Position numbers and translations under genes: made by a program
The notes under the pieces: model-generated
Databases searched by the model: none
Told to the model about the DNA's origin: nothing
What the model saw: the letters and a program-made list of their open reading frames with translations, nothing else
Assembly: GCF_021462225.1 (NCBI RefSeq)
Contig: NC_061796.1
Location: forward strand, 46,414,891 to 46,478,890
Source: Girardinichthys multiradiatus
Lineage: Eukaryota > Chordata > Actinopteri > Cyprinodontiformes > Goodeidae
Direction: 5' to 3'
Length of the DNA: 64,000 bases
In this document: positions 10,392 to 22,384 of the stretch, in pieces
Numbering within the stretch: position 1 is the stretch's first letter
How the letters are laid out: each line of letters starts with the position of its first letter

Positions 10392-13300
10392 CCCCTCCTT
10401 GAACCGTCACCTTAACGTGGTGGAGGGGTTTGAGTGCTCAAATGATCCTAGAGGCTATGTTGTCTGGGGCCTAAATGCCCCTAGTAGGGTCTCCCATGGC
10501 AAACAGGTTCTAGGTGATGGGTCAGACAAAGAATGGTTCAAGAACCCCTCATGAAGAACACAATATCGAGGCACGTGACGTCGCCCGGAACGGCGGAGCC
10601 GGGGTCTCACCCTGGAGCCAGGCCTGGGGTCGGGACTCGTCGGAGAGCGCCTGGTGGCCGGGTTGCTCCTCGCGGGACCCGGCCGGGCCAAGCCCGAACG
10701 AGAGACGCGAGGCCATCCCCCAGTGGGCCCACCACCTGCAGGGGGAACCGTGAGGGACCGGTGCAAAGAGGATTGGGTGGCGGACGAAGGTGGAGACCTC
10801 AACGGCCCGATCCCCGGATGCTTAGGCTGGCTCTAGGGACGTGGAATGTCACCTCGCTGGGGGGGAAGGAGCCTGAGCTTGTGCGGGAGGTCGAGAGATA
10901 TCGACTAGAAATAGTCGGGCTCGCCTCCACGCACAGCGTGGGCTCTGGAACCCATCTCCTTGAGAGGGGTTGGACTCTCTTCTACTCTGGAGTGGCCCAC
11001 GGGGAGAGGCGGCGGGCTGGTGTGGGTTTGCTTGTTGCCCCCCAGCTCAGCCGTCTCGTGTTGGGGTTTACCCCAGTGGATGAGAGGGTTGTATCCCTGC
11101 GCCTTCGGGTTGGGGAGAGGTCTCTGACTATCATTTCAGCCTACGGGCCGAGTGGTAGTGCAGAGTACCCTGCCTTCTTGGCGTCCCTGTCGGGGGTGCT
11201 GGATAGTGCCCCTCCCGGGGACTCCATTATTCTGCTGGGGGACTTCAACGCCCACGTGGGGAACGACAGTGACACCTGGAGAGGCGTGATCGGGAGGAAT
11301 GGCCTCCCCGATCTGAATCCGAGTGGTGTTTTGTTATTGGACTTCTGTGCTAGTCACGGATTGTCCATAACGAACACCATGTTCAAACATAAGGGTGTCC
11401 ATCAGTGCACTTGGCACCAGGACACCCTAGGCAGGAGGTCGATGATCGACTTTGTTGTCGTATCATCAGACCTTTGGCCGCATGTTTTGGACACTCGGGT
11501 GAAGAGAGGGGCTGAGCTGTCCACTGATCATCACCTGGTGGTGAGTTGGATCCGCTGGAGGAGGAGAAAGCCGGACAGACTCGGCAGGCCCAAGCGCATA
11601 GTGAGGGTCTGCTGGGAACGCCTGGCGGAGCCCTCGGCCAGGGATGTATTCAACTCCCACCTCCGGGAGAGCTTCGACCAGATCCCGGGGGATGTTGGAG
11701 ACATAGAGTCCGAGTGGACCATGTTCTCTGCATCTATTGTCGATGCTGCTGCCCATAGCTGCAGCCGTAAGGTCTGCGGTGCCTGTCGTGGCGGCAATCC
11801 CAGAACCCGGTGGTGGACACCGGCAGTAAGGGATGCTGTTAAGTTGAAGAAGGAGTCCTATCGGCTGTGGTTGGCTTGTGGGACTCCTGAGGCGGCTGAC
11901 GGGTACCGTGAGGCCAAGCGTGCTGCGGCCCGGGTTGTGGCAGAGGCAAAAACTCGGGCCTGGGAAGAGTTCGGTGAGGCCATGGAGAAGGACTACCGGT
12001 TGGCCTCGAAGCGATTCTGGCAAACCGTCCGGCGCCTCAGGAGGGGGAAGCAGTGCTTTGCCAACACTGTTTATAGTGGGGGCGGGAGGCTGCTGACCTC
12101 GACTGAGGACATTATCGGGCGGTGGAAGGAGTACTTCGAGGATCTCCTCAATCCTGCCATCACGCATTCCGTGGTGGAAACAGAGGCTGGGGACTCGGGG
12201 TTGGATTCTTTCATCACCCAGGCTGAAGTCACCGAGGTGGTTAAAAAGCTCCGCGGTGGCAAGGCTTCGGGGGTGGATGAGATCCGCCCTGAGTACCTCA
12301 AGTGTCTGGATGTTGTAGGGCTGTCATGGTTGACACGCCTCTTCAACATTGCGTGGCGGTCGGGGACAGTGCCTCTGGACTGGCAGACTGGGGTGGTGGT
12401 CCCCCTTTATAAGAAGGGGGACCGGAGGGTGTGTTCGAACTACAGGGGGATCACACTCCTCAGCCTCCCTGGTAAGGCCTACGCCAGGGTATTGGAGAGG
12501 AGAGTCCGGCCGATAGTCGAACCTCGGCTTCAGGAGGAACAGTGTGGTTTTCGTCCCAGCCGTGGAACACTGGACCAGCTCTATACCCTCTACAGGGTGC
12601 TCGAGGGTTCATGGGAGTTTGCCCAACCGGTTCACATGTGTTTTGTGGACCTGGAGAAGGCATTCGACTGTGTCCCTCGTGATGCCCTGTGGGGGGTGCT
12701 CCAGGAGTATGGAATCGGGGGCCCTTTATTAGGGGCCATCCGGTCCCTGTACGAGCGGAGCAGGAGTTTGGTCCGCATTGCCGGCACTAAGTCGGACCTG
12801 TTCCCAGTGCATGTTGGACTCCGGCAGGGCTGCCCTTTGTCGCCGGTCCTGTTCATAACTTTTATGGACAGGATTTCTAGACGCAGCCAAGGGCCGGAGG
12901 GGGTCTGGTTTGGGGACCAGTGGATTTCGTCTCTTCTTTTTGCGGATGACGTGGTCCTGCTGGCCCCCTCTAGCCAAGACCTACAGCATGCGCTGTGGCG
13001 GTTCGCAGCCGAGTGTGAAGCGGCTGAGCCGAAAAGCAAAGCTCTCAATTTACTGGTCGGTCTACGTTCCTACCCTCACCTATGGCCATGAACTTTGGGT
13101 CATGACCGAAAGAACGAGATCACGGATACAAGCGGCTGAAATGAGCTTCCTCCGTAGGGTGGCCGGGCACTCCCTTAGAGATAGGGTGAGGAGCTCGGCC
13201 ATCCGGGAGGAGCTCGGAGTAGAGCCGCTGCTCCTCCACATTGAGAGGAGCCAGTTGAGGTGGCTCGGGCATCTATACCGGATGCCTCTTGGACGCCTTC

Positions 13301-13519
13301 CTCGGGAGGTGTTCCAGGCACGTCCCACCGGGAGGAGGCCCAGGGGACGGCCCAGGACACGATGGAGGGACTATGTCTCTCGGCTGGCCTGGGAACGCCT
13401 TGGGCTCCCCCTGGAGGAGCTGGAGGAGGTGTCTGGAGAGAGGGACGTCTGGGCGTCTCTGCTGAGTCTGCTGCCCCCGCGACCCGGTCCTGGATAAGCG
13501 GAAGACGACGAACGAACGA
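10392..13519 (+). mobile_element. Rex3/RTE-like non-LTR retrotransposon, near full length
   Basis: LINE of about 3.1 kb inserted in the right repeat of Tc1 copy 1. It is flanked by a 14-bp target duplication (ACAATATGCTAATA at 10378-10391 and 13520-13533). The 3' end is a short tail of tandem GAAC units after GGATAAGCGGAAGACGACG, with almost no 3' UTR, as reported for fish Rex3/RTE elements. The family name is from memory of the protein pattern ([29 protein letters not shown]) and should be read as RTE-clade, Rex3-like. Confidence 0.85.
10533..13497 (+). pseudogene. Rex3-like endonuclease/reverse transcriptase, broken by an internal deletion
   Basis: The main frame (10533-13091) holds an AP-endonuclease-like domain ([11 protein letters not shown] at about residue 95, then [14 protein letters not shown] and a C-terminal STDHHLV), followed by reverse transcriptase ([65 protein letters not shown]). 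At about 13023-13026 it changes frame. Compared with the copy at 26296-27718, 230 bp are missing, with GCTG at both deletion ends. The C-terminal region ([20 protein letters not shown] through RPRTRWRDY) goes on in another frame to 13497. The product is therefore probably inactive. Confidence 0.85.
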
Positions 13520-13551
13520 ACAATATGCTAATATTTTGAGAAGGACCTGTA

Positions 13552-14830
13552 TTTGTGAATTCCTACCTCGGTGCTGGTGCTCCTCCAGTTTGAGGACTTC
13601 CTTGAAGACTCTTCCTCAGGCCACTGCTCTTATTCTCCTCGCTGCTCCTCAACTCTCCTACCGTCTAGCTACACTGTGGCTCAGCAACCCATCACTCACC
13701 TGCCCACCCTCAGCCTGCTGTGTCGCTCCCTTCAGTCTCACACTGGAGAAAGACAAAACAGATGTTCAGCCAGCACAAGCCTCTCAGACCCTCCAAACCT
13801 GTCAACCTCAGACTCAGAGTTACTCACCTTCCCTGGACTTCCACCTTCATCCACAAACAGTACACGACACCTCAATCCTTCATTATTTTCCACAATCAAC
13901 AATAACTTACCTCCATCTTTACTGTTCACTGATAATTTTAGATTAACCCATTAACATAGCAGCCAGGTTTTTGGACTGAGGCTACAGTGCTACCAACTGA
14001 ACCACCATGCAGCACTGTTGTTGATCACTGGGTTGTAAAGGCGATGCTCAGGGTTGATCACTATGAACCATCCTTGTTTGCAAAATGAGCTAAAGAACCG
14101 AAGAGAAAGATGATGTTTCAGGGAAGCAGTTTAATGGAATAACAGCACCTTTAAACCTTAGATTTAATGTCAAGTAAGACAAATACTGTGTTTTGCTGTT
14201 CTCTTTGTACATTTTTCACTCAGTGAGATTGTGGGCAGCAGTTTGGTAATAATTCTCCTTCAACCTTAGTTTGAATTAGGATACAGTTTAGTGCAGGGGA
14301 ATACACACTGTTTCTTAGTGGCTCCTTTAGCATCCAGTCCATCTGTCTATTTACGACTGTAAAGCAAATCCAAAGAAAACCAGCATTGTTCTGCTTATTC
14401 CACATTGTTGATTCATTCATTGGTTTTAGAACAGGCTGCACAACGGCACAGTTGGTAGCACTCCTATGGGTTCTCTCTGGGTACTCTGGCCTCCTCCCAC
14501 AGTCCACAAACATAACTGTTAGGTTAACTGGCCTCTCTAAATTGCCCTTAGGTGTGAATGGGTGTGTCGGGACCTGTCCAGGTTGTACCCCACCTCTCGC
14601 CCATGGCCGCTGGAGATAGGCATCAGCTCCCCCGAGACCAATGTATGGAAGAAGCAGATGCAGGAAATGGATGGTTTTACGACATGCTGCTAAAAAGAAG
14701 AAGCGAACATCCTGTAAACACTCACAGCCCAGCAACACTCACAGTGACTTTCAAGCTTCTTTGTGGAGATTTAACTTTGTCCTTCTCTCTGTCAGATAAA
14801 CTGGTTTCTGTTGGCTGCAGATTATTAATA
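13552..14830. other. Spacer upstream of gene B
   Basis: No gene is recognised. 13970-14014 is a short minus-strand piece of the SINE-like repeat seen at 14436-14660. The remaining sequence, including the likely gene B promoter just left of 14831, shows no clear core promoter motif. Confidence 0.45.
14436..14660 (+). repeat. tRNA-related SINE-like repeat, copy 1
   Basis: Has GGCACAGTTGGTAGCACT, then CTCCTCCCACAGTCCA, AACTGTTAGGTTAACTGG and CTCTCTAAATTGCCCTTAGG, ending GCTGGAGATAGGCATCAGCT. Copies of the same family are at 24670-24975 (-), 28196-28350 (+), 29430-29692 (-) and 63520-63799 (-). Confidence 0.75.
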
Positions 14831-17800
14831 ATGGGGGAAGAGGTGAATTATGTAAGCGTGATGTTTAAAACTAATGGTGTCTCTACACACAAGTCAGGTA
14901 AGGTTTCCATTTTACCAGTTAGCTTGGTTTAATCAGTCTGATTTTAGTACAACACTGCAGTGTTTAGAGATATTTAAGCTACCTTCATGTAACTTCACTT
15001 AAGATTCAAATACTGTTATTTTCATCCTGTTTTCAATACTTTTTTGTATATTCATTGCTTTTAGAAGCAAAACAATAAATTCTCAAGACTAATTTTCCTA
15101 ATTATTATTACCACATGGAATAAAAAGTGACTTTATCACAAACGCTTGGCCTCCCACCATTTAGTCGCCTCTTCTAACATGCTGCAAGAGAATTTTAGAA
15201 GAAATCCACCTGAAGCTATACCTGATCCAAGGTACAGTGGACTAGCGTGAACAGGGGTGTCCAATAGAAAACCAAAAGAAACCAAACTCATGCTACTGGC
15301 CACTTTAACTGGATCTCCAGGCTCAGTGTTATGAATGTAATTCCCCAAACACATTGTAACGGAAATTTGTGTCATAGTTATGAAACTTCATCCTCTAAAT
15401 CATGCATTTACTTCTCCTTTCTGTGTATGTTGACATCTTTGTAATATTAATGAGGGAACTACAGACATAGTTGTAAAAATACACAGTTTGAGCACAGTAA
15501 TAAAACATATTTATTTTATAAGAAACTGTTTGGAGGTTTTCTTAAATGCTAGAACCTGTCCTTGTTTTTTTTTAATCTAAATGTCTGGTATAATCCACAC
15601 AGTAAATGATTTTCATTTTTACTTTCTTCATAAGTTTAATGTCAGTGGAATGCTCCAATAAACGTTGTCCTGCAGGTTATTTAGTATGACCAAACCTTCT
15701 GTTTATCAGCAGCAGAATAAAAATGGTAAATAGCCTGAACTTATAGAGTGCTTTTTATCCAAAGCACTTCACAGATCAGTGATCTACCCATTCATACATA
15801 TGTACATCATTGTAGCTACAGACTGTCAGAAGTGGGGCTTCCATACAATCGGGGCCACTGGGCCTTCTGACCACCATCAGCAGATGGATGAAGTGTCTTT
15901 CTCAAGGACACAACTACTGAGACAGACACATGAGGGTTTGAATCGGCAACCTACCAGTTACAGGATGACTCCCTACCTCCTGATCCACCGTCAACCCGAT
16001 ACAACCAAACAGCTCCTCTACAACTTTATATAGTATTTGTACTTTCTGTCACTGGGTCATTTGGTAGTTTCTGTTGGTACACATTCCCTTCTTTGGTGTT
16101 CTGTCTCATGTTCTTGGCCGGGTCCTCAGGCTCTGGTTGCCCTTAGAACCTTATAGAAATCTGACGTCTTTTAGCTCTGACCAAAACCTTTGCAGAAGGC
16201 CTTCTTTATGAAACCAGGCTGAGCTAAAATAGTGTTTTATTCCAAAGATGTTTCTGAAATCTTGAAAACATGCAGAGTTTACAAAGTGTTCTGATCCAGA
16301 AATAGTTTGAATGTCTCCCAATGCATGTCAAAGTATTTCTGAAAGTAAACGATCTTATTCTATGAACTCTGAGCTTTTAAAATGATTCATTACGTTTCTG
16401 TTTCTGTGTTTGGCAGAAGGTTTTATCCAAAGCAACTTACAAATGAGAATATAACAATGCAGCGAATATCAAAGCTAATGGTAAGCTACTTAGAAGAAGG
16501 ACCACTAGTCAGGTTCTGCCAGAGGAGACAGAAATAGGGAGCAGGAAGTGCAGAGAGAGGTAGTAGAGAAGTACAGGGTAGGGATGTTCCCTGAAGCGTT
16601 GGGTCTTCAGGAATTTTTTTTAAGATAGACAGGGACGCCCCGGTTCTGGTAGTACTTGCCAGATCATTCCACAATCATGGAACGACACATGAAAAGAGTC
16701 TGGATTGTCTTGAACGTGGAGTGAGCACCGCTAGTCAACCTGAGCAGCCGAGTTGTGACAGAAGCCTTCAGGTAGAAGGGAGATGTTCCATGAAGTTCTC
16801 TATAGGCTATCATCAGTGAATTAGATGCTGGCGGCTAAGAGTAACCAGTAGAGCTCAGTGAACAGAGAGGCGACTCTTTTGGGCTGATTGAAGACCAGAC
16901 GTGCTGCCGTGTTCTGGACCATCTGCAGAGGTTTCAAAGCACAGGCTAAGAAACCAGTTATTAAAATAATATAATTATTAATTCATGATTGTCTACATAA
17001 ACGTACCTAAATAAAGTCCAACGCTTGAAAAAACCAGCTGGAAATCGGTGTTGGATGAACTTCAGATCTTTTAATCTGTTAGACGCAAAACAAATGGGAA
17101 GAAAAAGCACATTTTCTGCTGCTTGGTGACAAAAACTGGAGGCTTTTAAAAACCTAGTATTTGGAGCATCCATGTGGACAGAAAAACTGATGGTGTTGTT
17201 ATGGTTTCTTCCACATCGGTTTCACCTCCACTTGATCCTGTTCTGTTTTGGGATTGCTCCAAAGCCAAAACAATATAACGTACCATTTTCTGGAAGGAGA
17301 ACCTGAATCCCAGCACTGTTTTAGCCATGGTCAGGATGATCTTCATTTCCATTTTGAGCTGTTATCATCGCCACCTACTGTCGACATATTAAAAAACAAT
17401 TACCCTCGTTAGGTATTTTCAGAATTCAGAAAACCATAATTAAACAAAAACATGTTTTATTTGCTTTACACTATTTATATTTTATTTTTTGTAGAAAAAT
17501 CAAGCCATACAGAAATAATTTATGATGAGGTGAAGACACAGGAGAAGGCCCTCGAGACACGTCACATCATAACAGGTCACTTACGGTAATTATAGAAGAA
17601 AATAAATACATGTTTGTTTTTAAATCTGGAATACTGATGTTGTTTTGTAGACCAGGAAGAGAAGAGAGCTCAGTTTCACACTTCACTTTGTTCGGTTCTG
17701 GCATTTTTGGGAATTATCTGCTTCATCTTGGTGTTGGCCATCATCATCCTCAGTGTCTACTGTAAGTCCATCAGTTTCTCTGGCAGCCTGAGCATAAACC

Positions 17801-20800
17801 TGAATCCGTAACACATTTTATATACCTGACTGCAGTCACACATGAGCTGAGGAGACAGTCCAGCATTTTTACGAAGAAGAATCTGAAGCTGCAGGCAGTG
17901 AAAGCAGCTTTGGAGAGACGAACAGCAGAGCTGTACCAAGATAGAACCCGACTCAACTGGACCATTGGAGTCATCCTCCAGTATGACAACTTTCCAGTGA
18001 CTGAACACTGCCCACAGAAAGGTTAGAACATTTATATCTTCTAAGTTTAATTTTCAAACCATTTCTGTATTTTAAATTCATTGAAGCATCTCTAATGATG
18101 ACTAAAGCTTTTTTTTTTATTATTTCATTGTTTTGCAGACTGTAAGCCTTGCCTGGATGACTGGGTGCTGTTTCAGTCAAACTGTTACCTGTTTACAAAA
18201 CATGAGAGTTTTTCTTCATGGAAAACCTGGGAGCAAAGCCGGGAGTTCTGTAATAAAAAGAACGCCGAGCTGGTGGTGATCGACAGCCAGGAGGAGCAGG
18301 TAGAAATTACAGGTCCTTCTCAAAATATTAGCATATTGTGATAAAGTTCATTATTTTCCATAATGTCATGATGGAAATTTAACATTCATATATTTTAGAT
18401 TCATTGCACACTAACTGAAATATTTCAGGTGTTTTATTGTCTTAATACGGATGATTTTGGCATACAGCTCATGAAAACCCAAAATTCCTATCTCACAAAA
18501 TTAGCATATCATTAAAAGGGTCTCTAAACGAGCTATGAACCTAATCATCTGAATCAACGAGTTAACTCTAAACACCTGCAAAAGATTCCTGAGGCCTTTA
18601 AAACTCCCAGCCTGGTTCATCACTCAAAACCCCAATCATGGGTAAGACTGCCGACCTGACTGCTGTCCAGAAGGCCTCTATTGACACCCTCAAGCTAGAG
18701 GGTAAGACACAGAAAGACATTTCTGAACGAATAGGCTGTTCCCAGAGTGCTGTATCAAGGCACCTCAGTGGGAAGTCTGTGGGAAGGAAAAAGTGTGGCA
18801 GAAAACGCTGCACAACGAGAAGAGGTGACCGGACCCTGAGGAAGATTGTGGAGAAGGGCCGATTCCAGACCTTGGGGGACCTGCGGAAGCAGTGGACTGA
18901 GTCTGGAGTAGAAACATCCAGAGCCACCATGCACAGGCGTGTGCAGGAAATGGGCTACAGGTGCCGCATTCCCCAGGTCCAGCCACTTTTGAACCAGAAA
19001 CAGCGGCAGAAGCACCTGACCTGGGCTACAGAGAAGCAGCACTGGACTGTTGCTCAGTGGTCCAAAGTACTTTTTTCGGATGAAAGCAAATTCTGCATGT
19101 CATTCGGAAATCAAGGTGCCAGAGTCTGGAGGAAGACTGGGGAGAAGGAAATGCCAAAATGCCAGAAGTCCAGTGTCAAGTACCCACAGTCAGTGATGGT
19201 CTGGGGTGCCGTGTCAGCTGCTGGTGTTGGTCCACTGTGTTTTATCAAGGGCAGGGTCAATGCAGCTAGCTATCAGGAGATTTTGGAGCACTTCATGCTT
19301 CCATCTGCTGAAAAGCTTTATGGAGATGAAGATTTCATTTTTCAGCACGACCTGGCACCTGCTCACAGTGCCAAAACCACTGGTAAATGGTTTACTGACC
19401 ATGGTATCACTGTGCTCAATTGGCTTGCCAACTCTCCTGACCTGAACCCCATAGAGAATCTGTGGGATATTGTGAAGAGAACGTTGAGAGACTCAAGACC
19501 CAACACTCTGGATGAGCTAAAGGCCGCTATCGAAGCATCCTGGGCCTCCATAAGACCTCAGCAGTGCCACAGGCTGATTGCCTCCATGCCACGCCGCATT
19601 GAAGCAGTCATTTCTGCAAAAGGATTCCCGACCAAGTATTGAGTGCATAACTGTACATGATTATTTGAAGGTTGATGTTTTTTGTATTAAAAACACTTTT
19701 CTTTTATTGGTCGGATGAAATATGCTAATTTTGTGAGATAGGAATTTTGGGTTTTCATGAGCTGTATGCCAAAATCATCCGTATTAAGACAATAAAAGAC
19801 CTGAAATATTTCAGTTAGTGTGCAATGAATCTAAAATATATGAATGTTACATTTTCATCATGACATTATGGAAAATAATTAACTTTATCACAATATGCTA
19901 ATATTTTGAGAAGGACCTGTATATTCACATTTTCATTTTACCAAAAAACATCCCAGTTTGGCTGACAACCAGTTATGAGAAGTAAACACTTTTAAATCAA
20001 AATCTTCTTTTATTTCAAATGCAGCAATTCATAAACAACAACATGACAAAATACCATGTGGATAAACAGCACGGCTACTGGATCGGGTTGAAAAAAGACA
20101 CAAAGGACACGTGGACGTGGGTAGATGGAAGAAATGTCTCTTTGACGTAAGCATCATTGCTAACATAAAAATCTTCATGATTTCCTAATTGCTCCTGACC
20201 TTTTAACCTCCAGGAATTATTGAAAACTCAGAAAAACCCTCACTAGTTTTCACAAGCCTGAGGGGAAAGGTTGCATAGAGAACCAAATGGAGAAATCACT
20301 TTCATTGCATCCTTCTTCTTTATTGGACCACAAACAACTGAAAATGGCAGAAAGAGCAAAGCAGAGCAGTGCTGCCACCATGTGGTCTTATGAAGTTCTA
20401 CAGGTCTTATCAGATAGTAGCAGATTACTTGATTTGCATAAAACAAAGACACCAAGGTCAATTTAATGTAAATAATTTAGTGTTTCTACAGGAGAATCTG
20501 GACAACTAGCTTTTTTCCTGAGTTATTTTTAATAAAAAACAGTTTCATTACTTTTATACAGACAAGTGTGAGAAAAGATCTTTATACTTTTTCTAACAAC
20601 CCAAAGTTTCTATGAAGTATTTTGCAGAAAGCTTTAACATAATCTTCCTAAAACATGCTTTTTAAAAAGGGCTACACACTTTTAGGAAAACATGATTTTT
20701 CTACATTTATATTTCGTATTAAAAATATATATTGAATGTGACTCACCCAGATTTTCCTCCATACTGTTAGTCTTTTCCTTCATCACAGTGTCCCCACCAC

Positions 20801-21488
20801 TCTCCCTTTAACATTAACATCCTGGTCACCAACATCTGAATCAGGTGTGGACAGTGAGAATCTGTCAACTGGTCAATTTCAATTCAGTTTATTCATATAG
20901 CACCAATTTCCAACAAATATCGTCTCAAGGCACTTTACAAAAGTTAAAAAACCAACAAATCAGTTCAGTCCAATTAGATAGATTCCAGGTCAATTACATC
21001 CTGGTTATCAAACAGTTCAGTCAGATTCAGTTTATTATTCAAATTGGATAAAAAGTTTTTCTGTCTAAGGAAACCCAGCAGATTGCATCCAGTCAGTGAC
21101 TTGCAGCATTCACTCCTCCTGGATGAGCATGTAGAGACAGTGGACAGTCACTGGTGTTGACTTTGCAGCAATCCCTCATACTGAGCATGCATGTAGCGAC
21201 AGTGGAGAGGAAAACTCAATAAATGTTTACCTCCCGGCCGTTAGGCGCTTTTTGTAAATGTTTTAAAAGCAACTGGTGGACGTTTCAAAAGGTTGGAGCA
21301 GAAACACAGAGTGACACCATGTGTTGTTTTCCTTCATCAGCTACTGGTCGACAGAAGAACCTGGATACAAGGTCGCCTGTGGTTTAAGTAACCCTCATAT
21401 AAATCATTTGTCCAACTGGGTTAAAAAGAGCTGCACCATGAAGAACCGCTGGATCTGTGAGACAAGAACGTTGATCCGACTGGATTAG
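14831..21488 (+). CDS. C-type lectin-like receptor gene B, complete (291 aa)
   Basis: Complete type II C-type lectin-like receptor. Exons: 14831-14897, 17495-17575, 17651-17761, 17836-18021, 18139-18299, 20025-20146, 21341-21488; lengths sum to 876 nt, giving one open frame of 291 aa. Exon 1 starts MGEEVNYVSVMF (ITIM VNYVSV). Exon 2 has EIIYDEVK (ITIM IIYDEV). Exon 3 is the membrane anchor (LCSVLAFLGIICFILVLAII). Exon 4 is a short charged stalk ending NFPVTEHCPQK. Exons 5-7 form the lectin domain: DCKPCLDDW, WKTWEQSREFC, the core GYWIGL, then WTWVDG and C-terminal cysteines (SC..., WICE). The calcium motifs EPN/QPD and WND are missing, so sugar binding through calcium is unlikely and an NK-receptor-like (group V) domain is more likely. 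The exon 2 donor is GTCACT, weak but usable. An AATAAA at 22074 could end the transcript. The intron after exon 5 holds a whole Tc1 element starting 10 bp past the exon. Confidence 0.9.
15727..16010 (+). repeat. SINE-like dispersed repeat in gene B intron 1
   Basis: Starts GAACTTATAGAGTGCTTTTT, has AAAGCACTTCACAG, and ends in a tRNA-like part (GAATCGGCAACCTACCAGTT). This matches a family common in teleosts (from memory). The rest of the 2.6-kb intron (14898-17494) is plain apart from an unassigned, repeat-like stretch at about 16400-16945. Confidence 0.5.
18310..19919 (+). mobile_element. Tc1-family transposon copy 2, intact, in gene B
   Basis: 1610-bp element with 200-bp terminal inverted repeats (18310-18509 and 19720-19919), between TA dinucleotides at 18308-18309 and 19920-19921. 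It lies in the gene B intron between two lectin-domain exons, 10 bp after the end of exon 5 (18299), in the same orientation as the gene. The two repeats differ at only a few positions. Confidence 0.96.
18638..19642 (+). CDS. Tc1 transposase, copy 2 (334 aa, open)
   Basis: Same domain order as the copy at 9075-10079: two N-terminal helix-turn-helix parts joined by GRKKCGRKR, then the DD34E core ([28 protein letters not shown]). It differs from the other two copies at about ten or fewer residues (e.g. QVQPLLNQ, NWLANSPDL). All catalytic residues are kept. It starts at the first ATG after a short leader inside the left repeat side. Confidence 0.95.
   Translation: MGKTADLTAVQKASIDTLKLEGKTQKDISERIGCSQSAVSRHLSGKSVGRKKCGRKRCTTRRGDRTLRKIVEKGRFQTLGDLRKQWTESGVETSRATMHRRVQEMGYRCRIPQVQPLLNQKQRQKHLTWATEKQHWTVAQWSKVLFSDESKFCMSFGNQGARVWRKTGEKEMPKCQKSSVKYPQSVMVWGAVSAAGVGPLCFIKGRVNAASYQEILEHFMLPSAEKLYGDEDFIFQHDLAPAHSAKTTGKWFTDHGITVLNWLANSPDLNPIENLWDIVKRTLRDSRPNTLDELKAAIEASWASIRPQQCHRLIASMPRRIEAVISAKGFPTKY
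20877..21212 (+). repeat. Dispersed repeat family 2, copy 1 (gene B last intron)
   Basis: About 335 bp shared with 63027-63440. Both contain ATTCAGTTTATT, GATAAAAAGTTTTTCT, AAACCCAGCAGATTGCATCC and GAGCATGTAGAGACAGTGGA. Both copies are in the plus orientation. No coding capacity; class unknown, perhaps a non-autonomous element. Confidence 0.75.
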
Positions 21489-22384
21489 GAACCAGATACT
21501 GTACCACAGTTTTTATTATTATTTCAAATTTAAACTGTTGTTCTGTGTAATTATTGTGCCTTTTTATGAGTGTAAAATTATAATTTACATATTTTTCTGT
21601 GTTCTGATTAATTGGATGTTATGGCTGCATGTTGAGTTCTAAAAAGCACTAAATACTATATTTAAATTTTTGAGTAATGAACCAACCAAATGTGGAGGCA
21701 GAAGGTAGCATGTTTATGTGTAAAACTATATTTTCTGGTGTGTTGTTCTGTTTTTGAACATGTGTAAGTTAGGATGAAACCTTCCCATGTCTTCTGTATC
21801 TGCTCCATGGGCCATTTATATTTCATCTGATCTGATCTTCTTTACATGGGCTGATTGACTGGAACACACCAGACAGGATCTTATAGATTTGTCCTCTGGA
21901 TTTACTTCTTTTAATCATTTATCCTACCAGTTTATACCTGTGTATAAATATTAAACCAAGCAAAATATTTGTTAGACGACAGTGAGAAGATGAACTTAAA
22001 AGCATGCTCCACCATACTTCTCTGTTTCTGCACACTGGTAATGTATTTTACAGTAGGCTCTACATGTTTTCTCAATAAAACGCAGCATCTACGAAGCTAA
22101 ACGTTGGCTGCTTCTTTAAACTTCTTCATCAGACTGATTAATCCTGATTAATCTTTCCTGTTTTAAAAACTATGCATGAGGAAGACCTTCTGATAAAGTA
22201 AAGGTTTATTGGTTCATATTTATGCTGGTTATCTACCTGGTTGCTCATTTTACCCTTTGTATATTTGTAAAAATAAACCTATAAATTGTCAAAAAGGCAT
22301 CATTTATCTGTCTATAGTTTTTTCTTATTACAGAACATGAAGGGGTGTTAAAATTTGTCAGTGCCTTAGTTTGCAGACATCCAT

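Larger units (their letters stand above)
8798..13549 (-). mobile_element. Tc1-family transposon copy 1, split by a Rex3-like LINE
   Basis: Ends start CAGGTCCTTCTC and lie between TA dinucleotides at 8796-8797 and 13550-13551, the normal Tc1 target duplication. The left terminal inverted repeat is 8798-8997 (about 200 bp); the right one starts at 10208 and is cut after about position 10391 by the LINE, resuming to 13549. Removing the 3142-bp insert restores exactly 1610 bp, the length of the other two copies. The inner end of the repeat again reads TTAGCATAT, like the outer end, suggesting an IR/DR-type element. Confidence 0.95.

Noticed and set aside
11466..12167. 233-aa minus-strand frame
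   Set aside because: Antisense shadow of the LINE reverse transcriptase, caused by GC-rich codon use.
16400..16945. Separate gene in gene B intron 1
   Set aside because: Only short frames; wording of the sequence looks like an old dispersed repeat, but I could not assign a family.
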